Assembly (NCBI RefSeq): GCF_052060035.1
Contig: NZ_JBPOEA010000007.1
Location: forward strand, 1 to 64,000
Length of the DNA stretch: 64,000 nt
Direction of reading: 5' to 3'
Source of the DNA: Fodinibius sp052060035
GTDB lineage: Bacteria; Bacteroidota; Rhodothermia; Balneolales; Balneolaceae
Shown in pieces: positions 25,810-33,850 of the stretch (position 1 is the first letter of the stretch; the number at the start of each line of letters is the position of its first letter). A program made the position numbers and the translations under genes. A model generated the notes under the pieces. The model was not told the DNA's origin. It saw only the letters and a program-made list of their open reading frames with translations, and searched no databases.

Positions 25810-26814
25810 ATGAATATCTTAGGTATAGAATCATCTTGTGATGAAACGGCGGCGGCTGTTTATACAGATGATGGGCTGCAGTCCAATATAATAGCTTCTC
25901 AAGCGGTTCATGAGCAGTACGGAGGGGTTGTGCCGGAACTGGCTTCCCGGGCGCATCACAAAACGATTTGGCGAACGGTACAGCAATCACTGGATGAGGC
26001 TGAACTACCATTGGATGCTATTGATGTGGTGGCCGTAACACAGGGACCAGGTCTGATGGGATCGCTGCTGGTGGGACTCTGTTTTGCCAAAGGATTATGC
26101 CTGTCTCGTAATGTCCCACTGGTGGGCGTCAATCATATGGATGCGCATATTTATGCCAACTTTATTGACGACCAGCCCAAATATCCGTTTGTCTCGCTTA
26201 CCGTTTCTGGTGGACATACCCAGCTGGTTCATGTAACGGGTCCTTTTCAGCATGAATTATTGGGGCAGACCCGTGACGATGCGGCGGGAGAAGCGTTTGA
26301 TAAAATCGGAAAAATTTTGGGACTTCCATATCCTGCCGGTCCGGTTATTGATGAGCGGTCACAGCATGGAGATCCCGATTTTCATGACTTCCCCCAGGCG
26401 ATGCTGGATAATGATTTTGAGTTCAGCTTTTCGGGATTAAAGACTTCGGTCAAATATTTTCTGGAGGATCAGAGTGATCAAGAGCAGTTTTTGGAAAATC
26501 ACCTGGATGATGTTTGTGCCAGTGTCTCACATGCAATTACTGAGGTATTGGTAAAGAAGCTTCGTAATGCTATTGAGCACACCGGGGTAAAAACGATTGC
26601 GCTTGCTGGAGGGGTATCTGCTAACTCTATGTTGCGTGGTAAAGCCACTCAGTTAGCGGAAGAAACGGGATGTGAGTTACATATCCCAAAGTTAGCTTAT
26701 TGTACCGACAATGCCGCAATGATAGCTATTACGGGTTATATGATGGCAAAGCGTAGAATGTTCTCTGATATGAACTTGAAGCCGTTTGCGAATTTGAAGG
26801 CGCTCAAGAAATGA
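25810..26814 (+). CDS. tsaD: tRNA N6-adenosine threonylcarbamoyltransferase TsaD
   Basis: TsaD transfers threonylcarbamoyl to A37 of ANN-decoding tRNAs with TsaB and TsaE, which are not in this window. The 334-residue ASKHA-fold protein has GIESSCDETAAAVY, the metal-binding HMDAHIYANF, SLTVSGGHTQLV, EAFDKIGKILGLPYP and LAGGVSANSMLRG. It converges with rnhA; a degenerate REP-like repeat lies between them. Confidence 0.97.
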   Translation: MNILGIESSCDETAAAVYTDDGLQSNIIASQAVHEQYGGVVPELASRAHHKTIWRTVQQSLDEAELPLDAIDVVAVTQGPGLMGSLLVGLCFAKGLCLSRNVPLVGVNHMDAHIYANFIDDQPKYPFVSLTVSGGHTQLVHVTGPFQHELLGQTRDDAAGEAFDKIGKILGLPYPAGPVIDERSQHGDPDFHDFPQAMLDNDFEFSFSGLKTSVKYFLEDQSDQEQFLENHLDDVCASVSHAITEVLVKKLRNAIEHTGVKTIALAGGVSANSMLRGKATQLAEETGCELHIPKLAYCTDNAAMIAITGYMMAKRRMFSDMNLKPFANLKALKK

Positions 26815-26826
26815 AAGTTTACTTTT

Positions 26827-26894
26827 CATTCTGAACTTGTTTCAGAATATTTTAATGGATAAGAGATTCTTGCATCCTAGAATGAATTCAGGAT
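26827..26894. repeat. REP-like palindromic repeat, copy 2 (partly degenerate)
   Basis: The left arm is a perfect hairpin ATTCTGAA/TTCAGAAT with loop CTTGT (26828-26848), the same loop as copy 1 but with different paired stem bases. The right arm (26874-26894) keeps ATCCT/AGGAT but has a decayed centre. The middle is shorter than in copy 1. It lies between the 3' ends of tsaD and rnhA. Confidence 0.7.
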
Positions 26895-26903
26895 GGCATA
26901 TTG

Positions 26904-27353
26904 CTATTGAAACCTCTTCGATGCCTCAACTGCCAAAGCATCCACACGGTTGTTTCGCACATTGTCGGCATGACCCTTCACTTTAATCCACTCAACTTTG
27001 TGAGGCTCCATAGCCTCGAGCATCTCCTTCCATAAATCCTGATTCTCGACCGGCTTTTTGTCTGCTTTTTTCCATCCCCGTTTTTGCCAGCTGTCAATCC
27101 ATCCCTGTTTAAAAGCATTAACAATAAGTGCACTGTCGCTGTGAATCTTGACATGGCAGGGCTGATTTAGGGCATTCAGGGCTTCGATCACGGCGCGCAT
27201 CTCCATGCGGTTGTTGGTCGTATGATCGGCACCGCCGGTGATTTCTTTTTCTTCACCATTCCATTGCAAGAGCACACCCCATCCACCCGGACCCGGATTT
27301 CCGCTGCAGGCGCCATCAGTAAATACAATAACCGTTTTTTTCTTCTTAGACAT
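26904..27353 (-). CDS. rnhA: Ribonuclease HI
   Basis: This enzyme cleaves the RNA strand of RNA-DNA hybrids. The 149-residue protein has the complete D-E-D-D catalytic set: D13 (FTDGACSGNPGPGGWG), E51 (NRMEMRAV), D73 (HSDSALIVN), D138 (NNRVDALA), and the flexible-loop H128. A basic protrusion (KRGWKKADKKP) is present, as in E. coli RNase HI. The start overlaps the end of pyrF by 8 bp, so the two genes are co-transcribed. Confidence 0.96.
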   Translation of the reverse strand: MSKKKKTVIVFTDGACSGNPGPGGWGVLLQWNGEEKEITGGADHTTNNRMEMRAVIEALNALNQPCHVKIHSDSALIVNAFKQGWIDSWQKRGWKKADKKPVENQDLWKEMLEAMEPHKVEWIKVKGHADNVRNNRVDALAVEASKRFQ

Positions 27354-28185
27354 ATCGTTCAGTAATGGGAGCTAATTTTGCAGTTGTATTTTTTGCGGCT
27401 TCGGCGACAGCCTTTTCCCAGTTTGGAGCATTACCGCCGGCGTAAATAATACTTCGGCTGGAGTTAATAAGTGGAATTCCCTGATGAAGTTCCAATACCT
27501 CATTTAACGATGATATCGATCCGCCCTGTTTACCCACCCCGGGGATAAGCAACGGCGATTCGGGAAACTCGGTGATAACTGGTGTTAGTTGGTTGGATTT
27601 GGTTGCGCCCACGACCATACCAATAGCAGTGCTGCTGGTCTTTTGCCGATCACTCAGCTTAGAGGAAATATAGGTTGATAGGGTTTGTCCTCCTTCAAGC
27701 TTCTGCATCAAAATATCTTTGGCGCCGGGATTAGAGGTTAGCGTAAGCACGTAAATTCCTTTTGAGGCTTTATCCAAAAAAGGTTCCAGTGTTTCAAAAC
27801 CCATCAGTGGGTTGAGCGTCACGGCATCCACATCAAATTGTTCAAAAAACGCTTTGGCATAATGTTCGGCCGTCGAGCTAATATCACCGCGCTTGGCATC
27901 GGCAATAATAATTTTATCATTTGGGATATGATCTAAAATGGCTTCAAATGTATCCCAGCCGTCAGCGCCCAGTGCCTCAAAAAATCCCAGATTTGGTTTA
28001 TAGGCGGCACAATAATCAGCAGTAACATCGATCACTCTTTTTAGGAAAACTTCCACTTTTTGGGGATTGGGGTGGTTTGTCGAAGTAACCGGTTCCGGCA
28101 TAAGATCCAGATTGGGATCAAGCCCCACACATAAAGTGGAATGGTTATCTTTTACTGCTGATTTTAGTTTTTCGTTGAAAGTCAT
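27346..28185 (-). CDS. pyrF: Orotidine 5'-phosphate decarboxylase (type 2)
   Basis: The last step of UMP synthesis. The core shows CVGLDPNLDLMP, the catalytic IADAKRGDISSTAEHY (the KxD...K motif region) and the phosphate-binding IPGVGKQGG. The larger size (279 residues) matches the group that resembles mycobacterial or type 2 PyrF. I chose the ATG at 28185 (MTFNEKLK); the frame extends upstream to 28248, but those 21 residues look unlike the family and run close to the SGNH terminator. rnhA overlaps its end. Confidence 0.93.
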   Translation of the reverse strand: MTFNEKLKSAVKDNHSTLCVGLDPNLDLMPEPVTSTNHPNPQKVEVFLKRVIDVTADYCAAYKPNLGFFEALGADGWDTFEAILDHIPNDKIIIADAKRGDISSTAEHYAKAFFEQFDVDAVTLNPLMGFETLEPFLDKASKGIYVLTLTSNPGAKDILMQKLEGGQTLSTYISSKLSDRQKTSSTAIGMVVGATKSNQLTPVITEFPESPLLIPGVGKQGGSISSLNEVLELHQGIPLINSSRSIIYAGGNAPNWEKAVAEAAKNTTAKLAPITERYV

Positions 28186-28250
28186 GCTGTCAATCAATTT
28201 AAGTTCAGCGGAAGATACAAAGGGCAGGGAGGAATCGAAATGCAACAAAT

Positions 28251-28279
28251 AAAAAAAGCGGAGGGAAACCCCTCCGCTT
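28251..28279 (-). terminator. Terminator of the FadL-SGNH transcription unit
   Basis: Read on the minus strand, a 9-bp stem (AGCGGAGGG with CCCTCCGCT, 28257-28278) is followed by a run of T (complement of 28251-28257). It lies 22 bp after the end of the SGNH gene at 28301 and just before pyrF, separating the two units. Confidence 0.85.
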
Positions 28280-28300
28280 GAGTAACGTGAAAAATGCTAA

Positions 28301-29836
28301 TCAGTTAGCGACAGGTATTCCCTCCGGAATCTTAGCTACATTAATTTGGTCGATGTTGGCATTTGTTGCATTGTTAAGCGTTTTGATCAACTCATTTGTT
28401 AATGCCGCGTGGGCACGATTTGATGGATGAATACCATCCAGACTAAATAGGCTCCCAATGGTTGGTTGTAATGTTGTATTGGAATTGGGATCCGTATACT
28501 GGCCATCTTGAATGACTTGATCGAAAAAACTATTCACATCAAAGTTCACATCTCCCTGAGAGGCAATAACGCTATTAAAGATACCTGTTACAGTATTCGT
28601 AATACTGATTTCATTTGCTCCCAGCACAAATTGATTTGGAAATGGATTTTGTCCACTCAGGCCAAATGGTTGATTAAAATCAAAGCCATCGTAATTTGCG
28701 GCAAATGTAGGAGTGGTTCCATCGTTAAATGTTTGCTGGTATTGTCCAATAGTCATTTGGGTTAAGGTATCCTCAATATCAGACTGTGAATAGTTTGCTG
28801 CTTCTTGTTCAGTTGCTACCCCGGCATTCACAATATATCCTCTCCAGTAGTTGAGAATTGCGTTTACAGCAGCTTCATCATACGTGGGAGCTTGGGGATT
28901 TGCACTCACTCCTACATAGGGCAGGAAATCGCGTGCAGTTAGTAGAATTAGCGCCTGTGAAGGATCATCGAGATTTTCCTTTTCAATTAAACCAGCAGGT
29001 TCCCGATTTTCAGAGGCCCCAATTTGTTGATTTTGCTGATAAAACGTTTTCTGCACTACAAGTCCCGGTACTTGTTGGTTGCTTTCAATTTGACTCTGAA
29101 ATTGAGGTCCAGCAGTTGTTGCAAATGGTATGCTAGCTACGGAGGGAATATTTGCTGTGACAACTGTTGGATCAGATTCCAGATTTTGGATCTGTGTGAT
29201 GGCAGAAACATACTGTGTTTGGAAATCAGATGGATTGGTAAATTCCCGAAGCCCACCACTTGTTACGTAGGATAAGATGTCATTATTACCCAGCCAAAAT
29301 GATACTACCGTTGGTTGTAATGCTTGAACAGCAGCGTGAATATTAGGCAAGGGACTTTGGGGATTTCCTTCATTAACCACCAGTGGGTAAAAGGGGTTTT
29401 CATTGGGAGCGTTCAGGTAGGCATCAACCTTGATTCCTGGAACACCAAGATTATTATAGGGTTGACTTATGCCGGTATTAATTGGTTGTCCCTGGTTGGT
29501 GTTGTACTGTGTAGTACTATTTTCCAAGTTGGTTAACTCAATACGTCCGGGATTACCAATACCGGGATTACCGATGAGAGGTTGTTCAAAGTTTTCTATT
29601 TGAAGTTGCCGTGCCAAAAGATTTGGGAATGAATACTTTTGAGCGTCTTCATACAGTGCATTGCTTTGAAAGCCTGCTGTTAAGCTGTTACCAACTGCGA
29701 CATAGGTGGAAAAATCAGCATCACCGGAATCGACCGGTTCAACGTCCAAATCCTGATAATCCTTACAACTTGTGATAAGCGCCAGTACAAGAACCAGCGA
29801 AAGTAATTTTTTGGAATGTTTGATCAAATAATTCAT
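28301..29836 (-). CDS. SGNH/GDSL-hydrolase lipoprotein (paired with FadL-type porin)
   Basis: A 511-residue protein with a lipoprotein signal (LITSC, lipid-bearing C24). It has the SGNH blocks: block I YVAVGNSLTAGF with nucleophile S51, the Gly block NLGVPGIKVDAY, block III WLGNNDILSY with the catalytic Asn, and block V DGIHPSNRAH with the Asp-His pair. Probably an esterase or lipase acting at the outer membrane. A large insertion (about 230-400) separates blocks III and V. It lies 21 bp after the FadL-type gene and is similar in design to the protein at 32147. Confidence 0.85.
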   Translation of the reverse strand: MNYLIKHSKKLLSLVLVLALITSCKDYQDLDVEPVDSGDADFSTYVAVGNSLTAGFQSNALYEDAQKYSFPNLLARQLQIENFEQPLIGNPGIGNPGRIELTNLENSTTQYNTNQGQPINTGISQPYNNLGVPGIKVDAYLNAPNENPFYPLVVNEGNPQSPLPNIHAAVQALQPTVVSFWLGNNDILSYVTSGGLREFTNPSDFQTQYVSAITQIQNLESDPTVVTANIPSVASIPFATTAGPQFQSQIESNQQVPGLVVQKTFYQQNQQIGASENREPAGLIEKENLDDPSQALILLTARDFLPYVGVSANPQAPTYDEAAVNAILNYWRGYIVNAGVATEQEAANYSQSDIEDTLTQMTIGQYQQTFNDGTTPTFAANYDGFDFNQPFGLSGQNPFPNQFVLGANEISITNTVTGIFNSVIASQGDVNFDVNSFFDQVIQDGQYTDPNSNTTLQPTIGSLFSLDGIHPSNRAHAALTNELIKTLNNATNANIDQINVAKIPEGIPVAN

Positions 29837-29857
29837 AGCGTAATACCCTTAATTCAA

Positions 29858-31111
29858 TTATAAATTCAGTGTGAAGCCGAGCCCGGGAAGATTAGCATAG
29901 GTGGTATAAACACCGTCAATGCCGCCTTCGTGTGTATTGGTCACTTTGCGTTGCTTAGCCCGTATAAAGATATAGGAAGCATCAACAGCCAGGTAGTCGG
30001 TTACCTGATAACTTAATCCGCCTGAAAACAGCCAGCGATCGGAATCGGGCAGCGTAGGATCTACATAACGGTCGCGGATGGGATTTTCATCATAAGCAAT
30101 ACCACCGCGTACGGTTAACCCTTCAACAGGCAGTTCGGTATATTCGGCTCCAAAACGCAGCTGCCACGTATCTTTGTAATTACGTTCGTTTGTAATAGTA
30201 CTTCCCCCAAGAGCTGGAATAGGTTGATCGAATTCAATAGCCAGCTCATCATAGCTTGACCAGCCCCACCACACATAGTCGAGCTCAGTTCTTAAGCCTT
30301 CAACAGGTTCGACATTAACAGCCAGCACATAGCTTGCCGGTAAGGTGATTTCTGCTCCGCCTTGTGCCGAGGAGGGGAACCCAACGCTTAGGTTACTAAA
30401 CGTAGCATCGCCTTCAAATTTTGTAGTAACTTCACTTCGATAAGTGAACCCGAATGTTACCTTGTCGGTGGGTTCGTATTGCAATCCGGCATTAAATCCA
30501 AAAGCAGGTTCTTTGAGATCTCCGTCGAGGGCAAATGTACCTTCAGGTGAAAAGCTCGTAACAGCGCGGCTTAATTTTACCTTGCCGTGTGCGGCAATGC
30601 GTAGACCGGCACCAACTCGAATATTACCAATGCCTGTGTCAGAGAATTGATATCCCACAGCGGGCGTTACAAATATTGTTTCTATACTGGTTTCTATCGA
30701 TGAACCGCGGCCCACCCAGTTTTGCGGCCATTTTGTGCCCAGACCAAAGGGAGCATTTACGCCAATGCCTGCCGTTAGATTATCGGTTATTTGATAGGAA
30801 CCATAAAAGTTAGGAACAAGGAATTCTTGTTTCTCCATCACCGTTTCTTGACCGGTGGGGGCCAGTGGTGATAGATTTCGAAAGGTAGAACGTGGAGCAA
30901 TAACGGTAGCCCCGCCTGTAATATTGATGCCTTCCAATCCACCAAGGCCGGCAGGATTGTAAAAAATAGAAGAAGCGTCTTCAGCATAGGCCGAGAATGC
31001 ACCGAGCATTCCATTGGCACGCACACTGGCCTCATAGATCGAGAATCCGCTGGAAAAAGCGGACCCTGAACAAAATAACACAAGACAAATAGTAGCAATT
31101 AGTTTTCGCAT
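29858..31111 (-). CDS. OmpP1/FadL-family outer-membrane transporter
   Basis: A 417-residue beta-barrel protein with a signal peptide (ending near AFSSG) and the FadL hallmark near the mature N-terminus: SIYEASVRANGMLGAFSAYA, then IFYNPAGLGGL (the NPAG hatch motif). The C-terminus is a typical final strand, LPGLGFTLNL. Members move long-chain fatty acids or aromatic hydrocarbons across the outer membrane. The SGNH gene follows after 21 bp, so a hydrolase-plus-uptake pair is likely. A perfect palindrome lies 105 bp upstream. Confidence 0.88.
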   Translation of the reverse strand: MRKLIATICLVLFCSGSAFSSGFSIYEASVRANGMLGAFSAYAEDASSIFYNPAGLGGLEGINITGGATVIAPRSTFRNLSPLAPTGQETVMEKQEFLVPNFYGSYQITDNLTAGIGVNAPFGLGTKWPQNWVGRGSSIETSIETIFVTPAVGYQFSDTGIGNIRVGAGLRIAAHGKVKLSRAVTSFSPEGTFALDGDLKEPAFGFNAGLQYEPTDKVTFGFTYRSEVTTKFEGDATFSNLSVGFPSSAQGGAEITLPASYVLAVNVEPVEGLRTELDYVWWGWSSYDELAIEFDQPIPALGGSTITNERNYKDTWQLRFGAEYTELPVEGLTVRGGIAYDENPIRDRYVDPTLPDSDRWLFSGGLSYQVTDYLAVDASYIFIRAKQRKVTNTHEGGIDGVYTTYANLPGLGFTLNL

Positions 31112-31215
31112 AGATTCAGGATTTTTGGTTGATGTTAAGCGATAGTTGCGATGGTGAGTTTAGTATGTAAAAAATGTAGTGACAATATTTAAAAGGTAAA
31201 AGTGCTAAAACTCTT

Positions 31216-31230
31216 GTTAACAATGTTAAC
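31216..31230. promoter_or_regulatory. Perfect 15-bp palindrome upstream of the fadL-type gene
   Basis: GTTAACAATGTTAAC is symmetric around its central base. It overlaps the -33 side of a candidate minus-strand promoter whose -7 box is TACCTTTT (complement of 31191-31198; spacer 22 nt, slightly long). It also lies about 110 bp before the methyltransferase gene at 31339. It may be an operator for a lipid-responsive regulator, but no regulator gene is next to it. Confidence 0.45.
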
Positions 31231-31338
31231 TATAAAAAATCAAAACCTTGGCAAATAAAAAAGTATCAGTTTGCAATAAGTGTACTTTTTTGGTTCATTC
31301 GTGCATTAAATAATGTAAATGGCAATTAAAATAACTTT

Positions 31339-32082
31339 ATGGATTGGTTTGAAGAGTGGTTCGACAGTCCGCTTTATGAAAAACTGTATGCCGATCGGGA
31401 TGAGGCCGAAGCCGAACAACTCATAGAATTTTTGGAAGAAACCTTATTATCAGGGCAATACCATTCTGTTCTGGACCTGGGTTGTGGCAGGGGACGGCAT
31501 TCTCATAATCTGGCCATGCGCGGATATGAGGTGACTGGCATAGATCTTTCTACCGCGGCAATAGAAACAGCGAGGGAAAAAGCAAAGGAGATGGAAATTC
31601 GTAATGTCCATTTTCAGGTAAGGGACATGCGAGAACCGCTGCCCCAAACGTTTGATGCTATTGTAAATCTGTTTACTACCTTCGGGTATTTTAAAAATGA
31701 TGGCGAAAATGCGTCTGTGTTAGACAGCGTTACTGCCATGTTGAAAAATGAGGGTCTTTTTGTTCTCGATTATTTAAATGCTGAGAACGTTCGGCAGACA
31801 TTTGTGCCCGAAGAAGATGGAGAGTTCCAGGGCATTCGATATGAGATTAAACGTTACATCAAAAATGGAGCCATCCACAAAGATATTGCATTTGCGGGCG
31901 AAAAACTGGATAAACCGCGAGTTTACTGGGAGCGCGTAAAGCTGTATGGGCTGGATTGGTTTGAAAAGGAGATGGGTAAAAGAAACCTGAAGATCATAGA
32001 TGTAAATGGGGATTATCAGGGTAGTGACTTTGATCCCCAGACGAGTCCCCGATTGCTGATCATCAGCAGATTATCCAAGTAA
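31339..32082 (+). CDS. Class I SAM-dependent methyltransferase, substrate unknown
   Basis: A 247-residue methyltransferase. Motif I is VLDLGCGRGRHSHNLAM with the acidic VTGIDLS of motif II, then QVRDMREPLP (motif III) and the variant AIVNLFTTFGYF (motif IV). It resembles small bacterial methyltransferases annotated only as 'methyltransferase domain' proteins. It is the only plus-strand gene in this region, lying between two minus-strand transporter-SGNH units. No role is assigned. Confidence 0.8.
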   Translation: MDWFEEWFDSPLYEKLYADRDEAEAEQLIEFLEETLLSGQYHSVLDLGCGRGRHSHNLAMRGYEVTGIDLSTAAIETAREKAKEMEIRNVHFQVRDMREPLPQTFDAIVNLFTTFGYFKNDGENASVLDSVTAMLKNEGLFVLDYLNAENVRQTFVPEEDGEFQGIRYEIKRYIKNGAIHKDIAFAGEKLDKPRVYWERVKLYGLDWFEKEMGKRNLKIIDVNGDYQGSDFDPQTSPRLLIISRLSK

Positions 32083-32088
32083 ATGAAT

Positions 32089-32127
32089 AAAAAAGAGGTT
32101 AACCCGATTAGGAGCTAACCTCTTTTT
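32089..32127. terminator. Bidirectional terminator between methyltransferase and SGNH gene
   Basis: AAAAGAGGTTA (32091-32101) pairs with TAACCTCTTTT (32116-32126) over 11 bp around a 14-nt loop, with A/T tracts on both sides. It can end the plus-strand methyltransferase transcript and the minus-strand TonB-receptor/SGNH transcript. Confidence 0.85.
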
Positions 32128-32146
32128 AAGTAGGATTTTTTAAAGT

Positions 32147-33838
32147 TTATTTTACAGAAATTCCAAAGACAAAATTTTCTGATAACCTTTTATCCTGCTG
32201 TTGGCTTGCACAGTTACCGGCACAAAGTTGAACACTGGGCAGATTAAGGGCATCCACTTCGGGAATACTGGCTCCGAAAGCATCCTCAATAACACGGATA
32301 AACTCATTGGCTAAAATGGCATTTCCTCTCGCGTTGGGATGGATACCATCCGTTGAAAATACACCATTGGGCGAAAAGTCGGGCTGTAATAGCGTCCCTT
32401 GAACACGAATGCCCAGTTCCCCATCAATACCAAAGAGGTCAGCAAAAGCGCCTAATTCGGTATTGGGATTCCCCGGGAAACCGGCGTTGATATCAAAGAG
32501 TGCCAAGCGTTCAGGATACTGGGCAACCGTTTGTCCAATAATTTGGTTGAATGCCGTTGCCCGGCCTTGAATTTGTTGTTGTTCCGGGATTGTTAAATAA
32601 TAGACATCTCCGAAAGCTGATTCTTGAGATCCGTATCCCAACGGAACAACAACCCCAATGGTTGTTGGGGTTTGACTCTGTGGATTGGCTTCTGTGCCCA
32701 ATACAGAACCTGCCGAAAGGGTTACCAGTTCATCGGCTGTAAGCGGTCGTGATTGTTCGTAGGGAACTAGCATTTGACGCTGTTGAGCTGAGATGGCATT
32801 CGCTTGTTCAAGCTGGTCAAATTCACTTTCCAGATCAGGTAAGTCAGGATCATTGACCAAAATGGGATTACTGCCTTCCTGGTAATTCACCTTTCGTGCA
32901 TCCATATCTTCCTGCGAACGATTTGGGAAATTATCAGCAACTGCTTGAAGGGCTGCATTTACACCGGCTAACCCCTGGGTTAGTTGAGAAGCTTCTTCCG
33001 CCGATAATTCTACGGCATCATAAGAAACAGCTTGGAAAAAGGGGATGGTAGAAACCGGTGGAATCGTTCCCACGACACCACTTGCAGTAGTATTATTCAT
33101 GAGTTGGTCAATCGTGGTAGTAAAATAAGTTGAAAAATCCTGTTCTGATGTCAGAAGATTAGGGTTTGAAGCACCTGAAATGGCGTAACCCAGCACGTCA
33201 TTGTTTCCAATCCAGAGGGTAAAAAATGAAGGTTGCGTGGCGATAGCATCACCTAATATTGTAGATGAACCGGGATTGGATGCAAAGCGCCAATAAAAAG
33301 GATTAAAAGCTGGGTCGGATTGAGGTCCACCGGTAGCAGGAGTTAACAACTGACCGATGAGAATACCCGGAACGCCAAAGTTATTAAGTTCGGAAGTATT
33401 TCCATTATAGGGAGCAATTTCATCACCACCTACTGTAGGAGAGGGGCCCGGAATATTGGTGTCCAGCTTAAAGCGTCCCAATATAGGACCGCTTTGAGAT
33501 TGTTCAACAGATGTATTAAAACCGAGTTCAGAGTTGATATCCGGCTGATTAAAATTGCCGGGTGCGCCTGCCTGTTGCATCTGTTGATGAAGTAGGGCAG
33601 CAAGCGAGTATTCTTGTCCCATGTTATAAAGTGCTGCATCCATAAAACCGGCCGTTAAGGAATTGCCGATCGCTACATAATTACTGAAATCGGCGGATCC
33701 CGCATCTCCCGAAATGGGTTCAGGAGTAGGATTTGTGTCGAGCTCATCTTCAACAAGAGAGTCATAGCTACCTTCACAAGCAAATAAAAAGGCGGCAACA
33801 AATAAAAGTATAAAAGATGTTTTTAAATAAGATATCAT
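32147..33838 (-). CDS. SGNH/GDSL-hydrolase lipoprotein (paired with TonB-dependent receptor)
   Basis: A 563-residue lipoprotein (LFAC, lipid-bearing C21). The SGNH blocks are complete: nucleophile S60 in YVAIGNSLTAGF, FGVPGILIGQ, WIGNNDVLGYA, and DGIHPNARGNAILANEF with the Asp-His pair. It shares block sequence and overall design with the 511-residue protein at 28301 but is not a close copy. It starts 12 bp after the TonB-dependent receptor, so it is almost certainly in the same operon. Probably an outer-membrane esterase whose products enter through the receptor. Confidence 0.85.
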   Translation of the reverse strand: MISYLKTSFILLFVAAFLFACEGSYDSLVEDELDTNPTPEPISGDAGSADFSNYVAIGNSLTAGFMDAALYNMGQEYSLAALLHQQMQQAGAPGNFNQPDINSELGFNTSVEQSQSGPILGRFKLDTNIPGPSPTVGGDEIAPYNGNTSELNNFGVPGILIGQLLTPATGGPQSDPAFNPFYWRFASNPGSSTILGDAIATQPSFFTLWIGNNDVLGYAISGASNPNLLTSEQDFSTYFTTTIDQLMNNTTASGVVGTIPPVSTIPFFQAVSYDAVELSAEEASQLTQGLAGVNAALQAVADNFPNRSQEDMDARKVNYQEGSNPILVNDPDLPDLESEFDQLEQANAISAQQRQMLVPYEQSRPLTADELVTLSAGSVLGTEANPQSQTPTTIGVVVPLGYGSQESAFGDVYYLTIPEQQQIQGRATAFNQIIGQTVAQYPERLALFDINAGFPGNPNTELGAFADLFGIDGELGIRVQGTLLQPDFSPNGVFSTDGIHPNARGNAILANEFIRVIEDAFGASIPEVDALNLPSVQLCAGNCASQQQDKRLSENFVFGISVK

Positions 33839-33850
33839 GGTGTCGGTAGT

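Noticed and set aside
28186..28248. Upstream start of pyrF
   Set aside because: The 21 added residues do not resemble the family and approach the SGNH terminator; the ATG at 28185 fits better.
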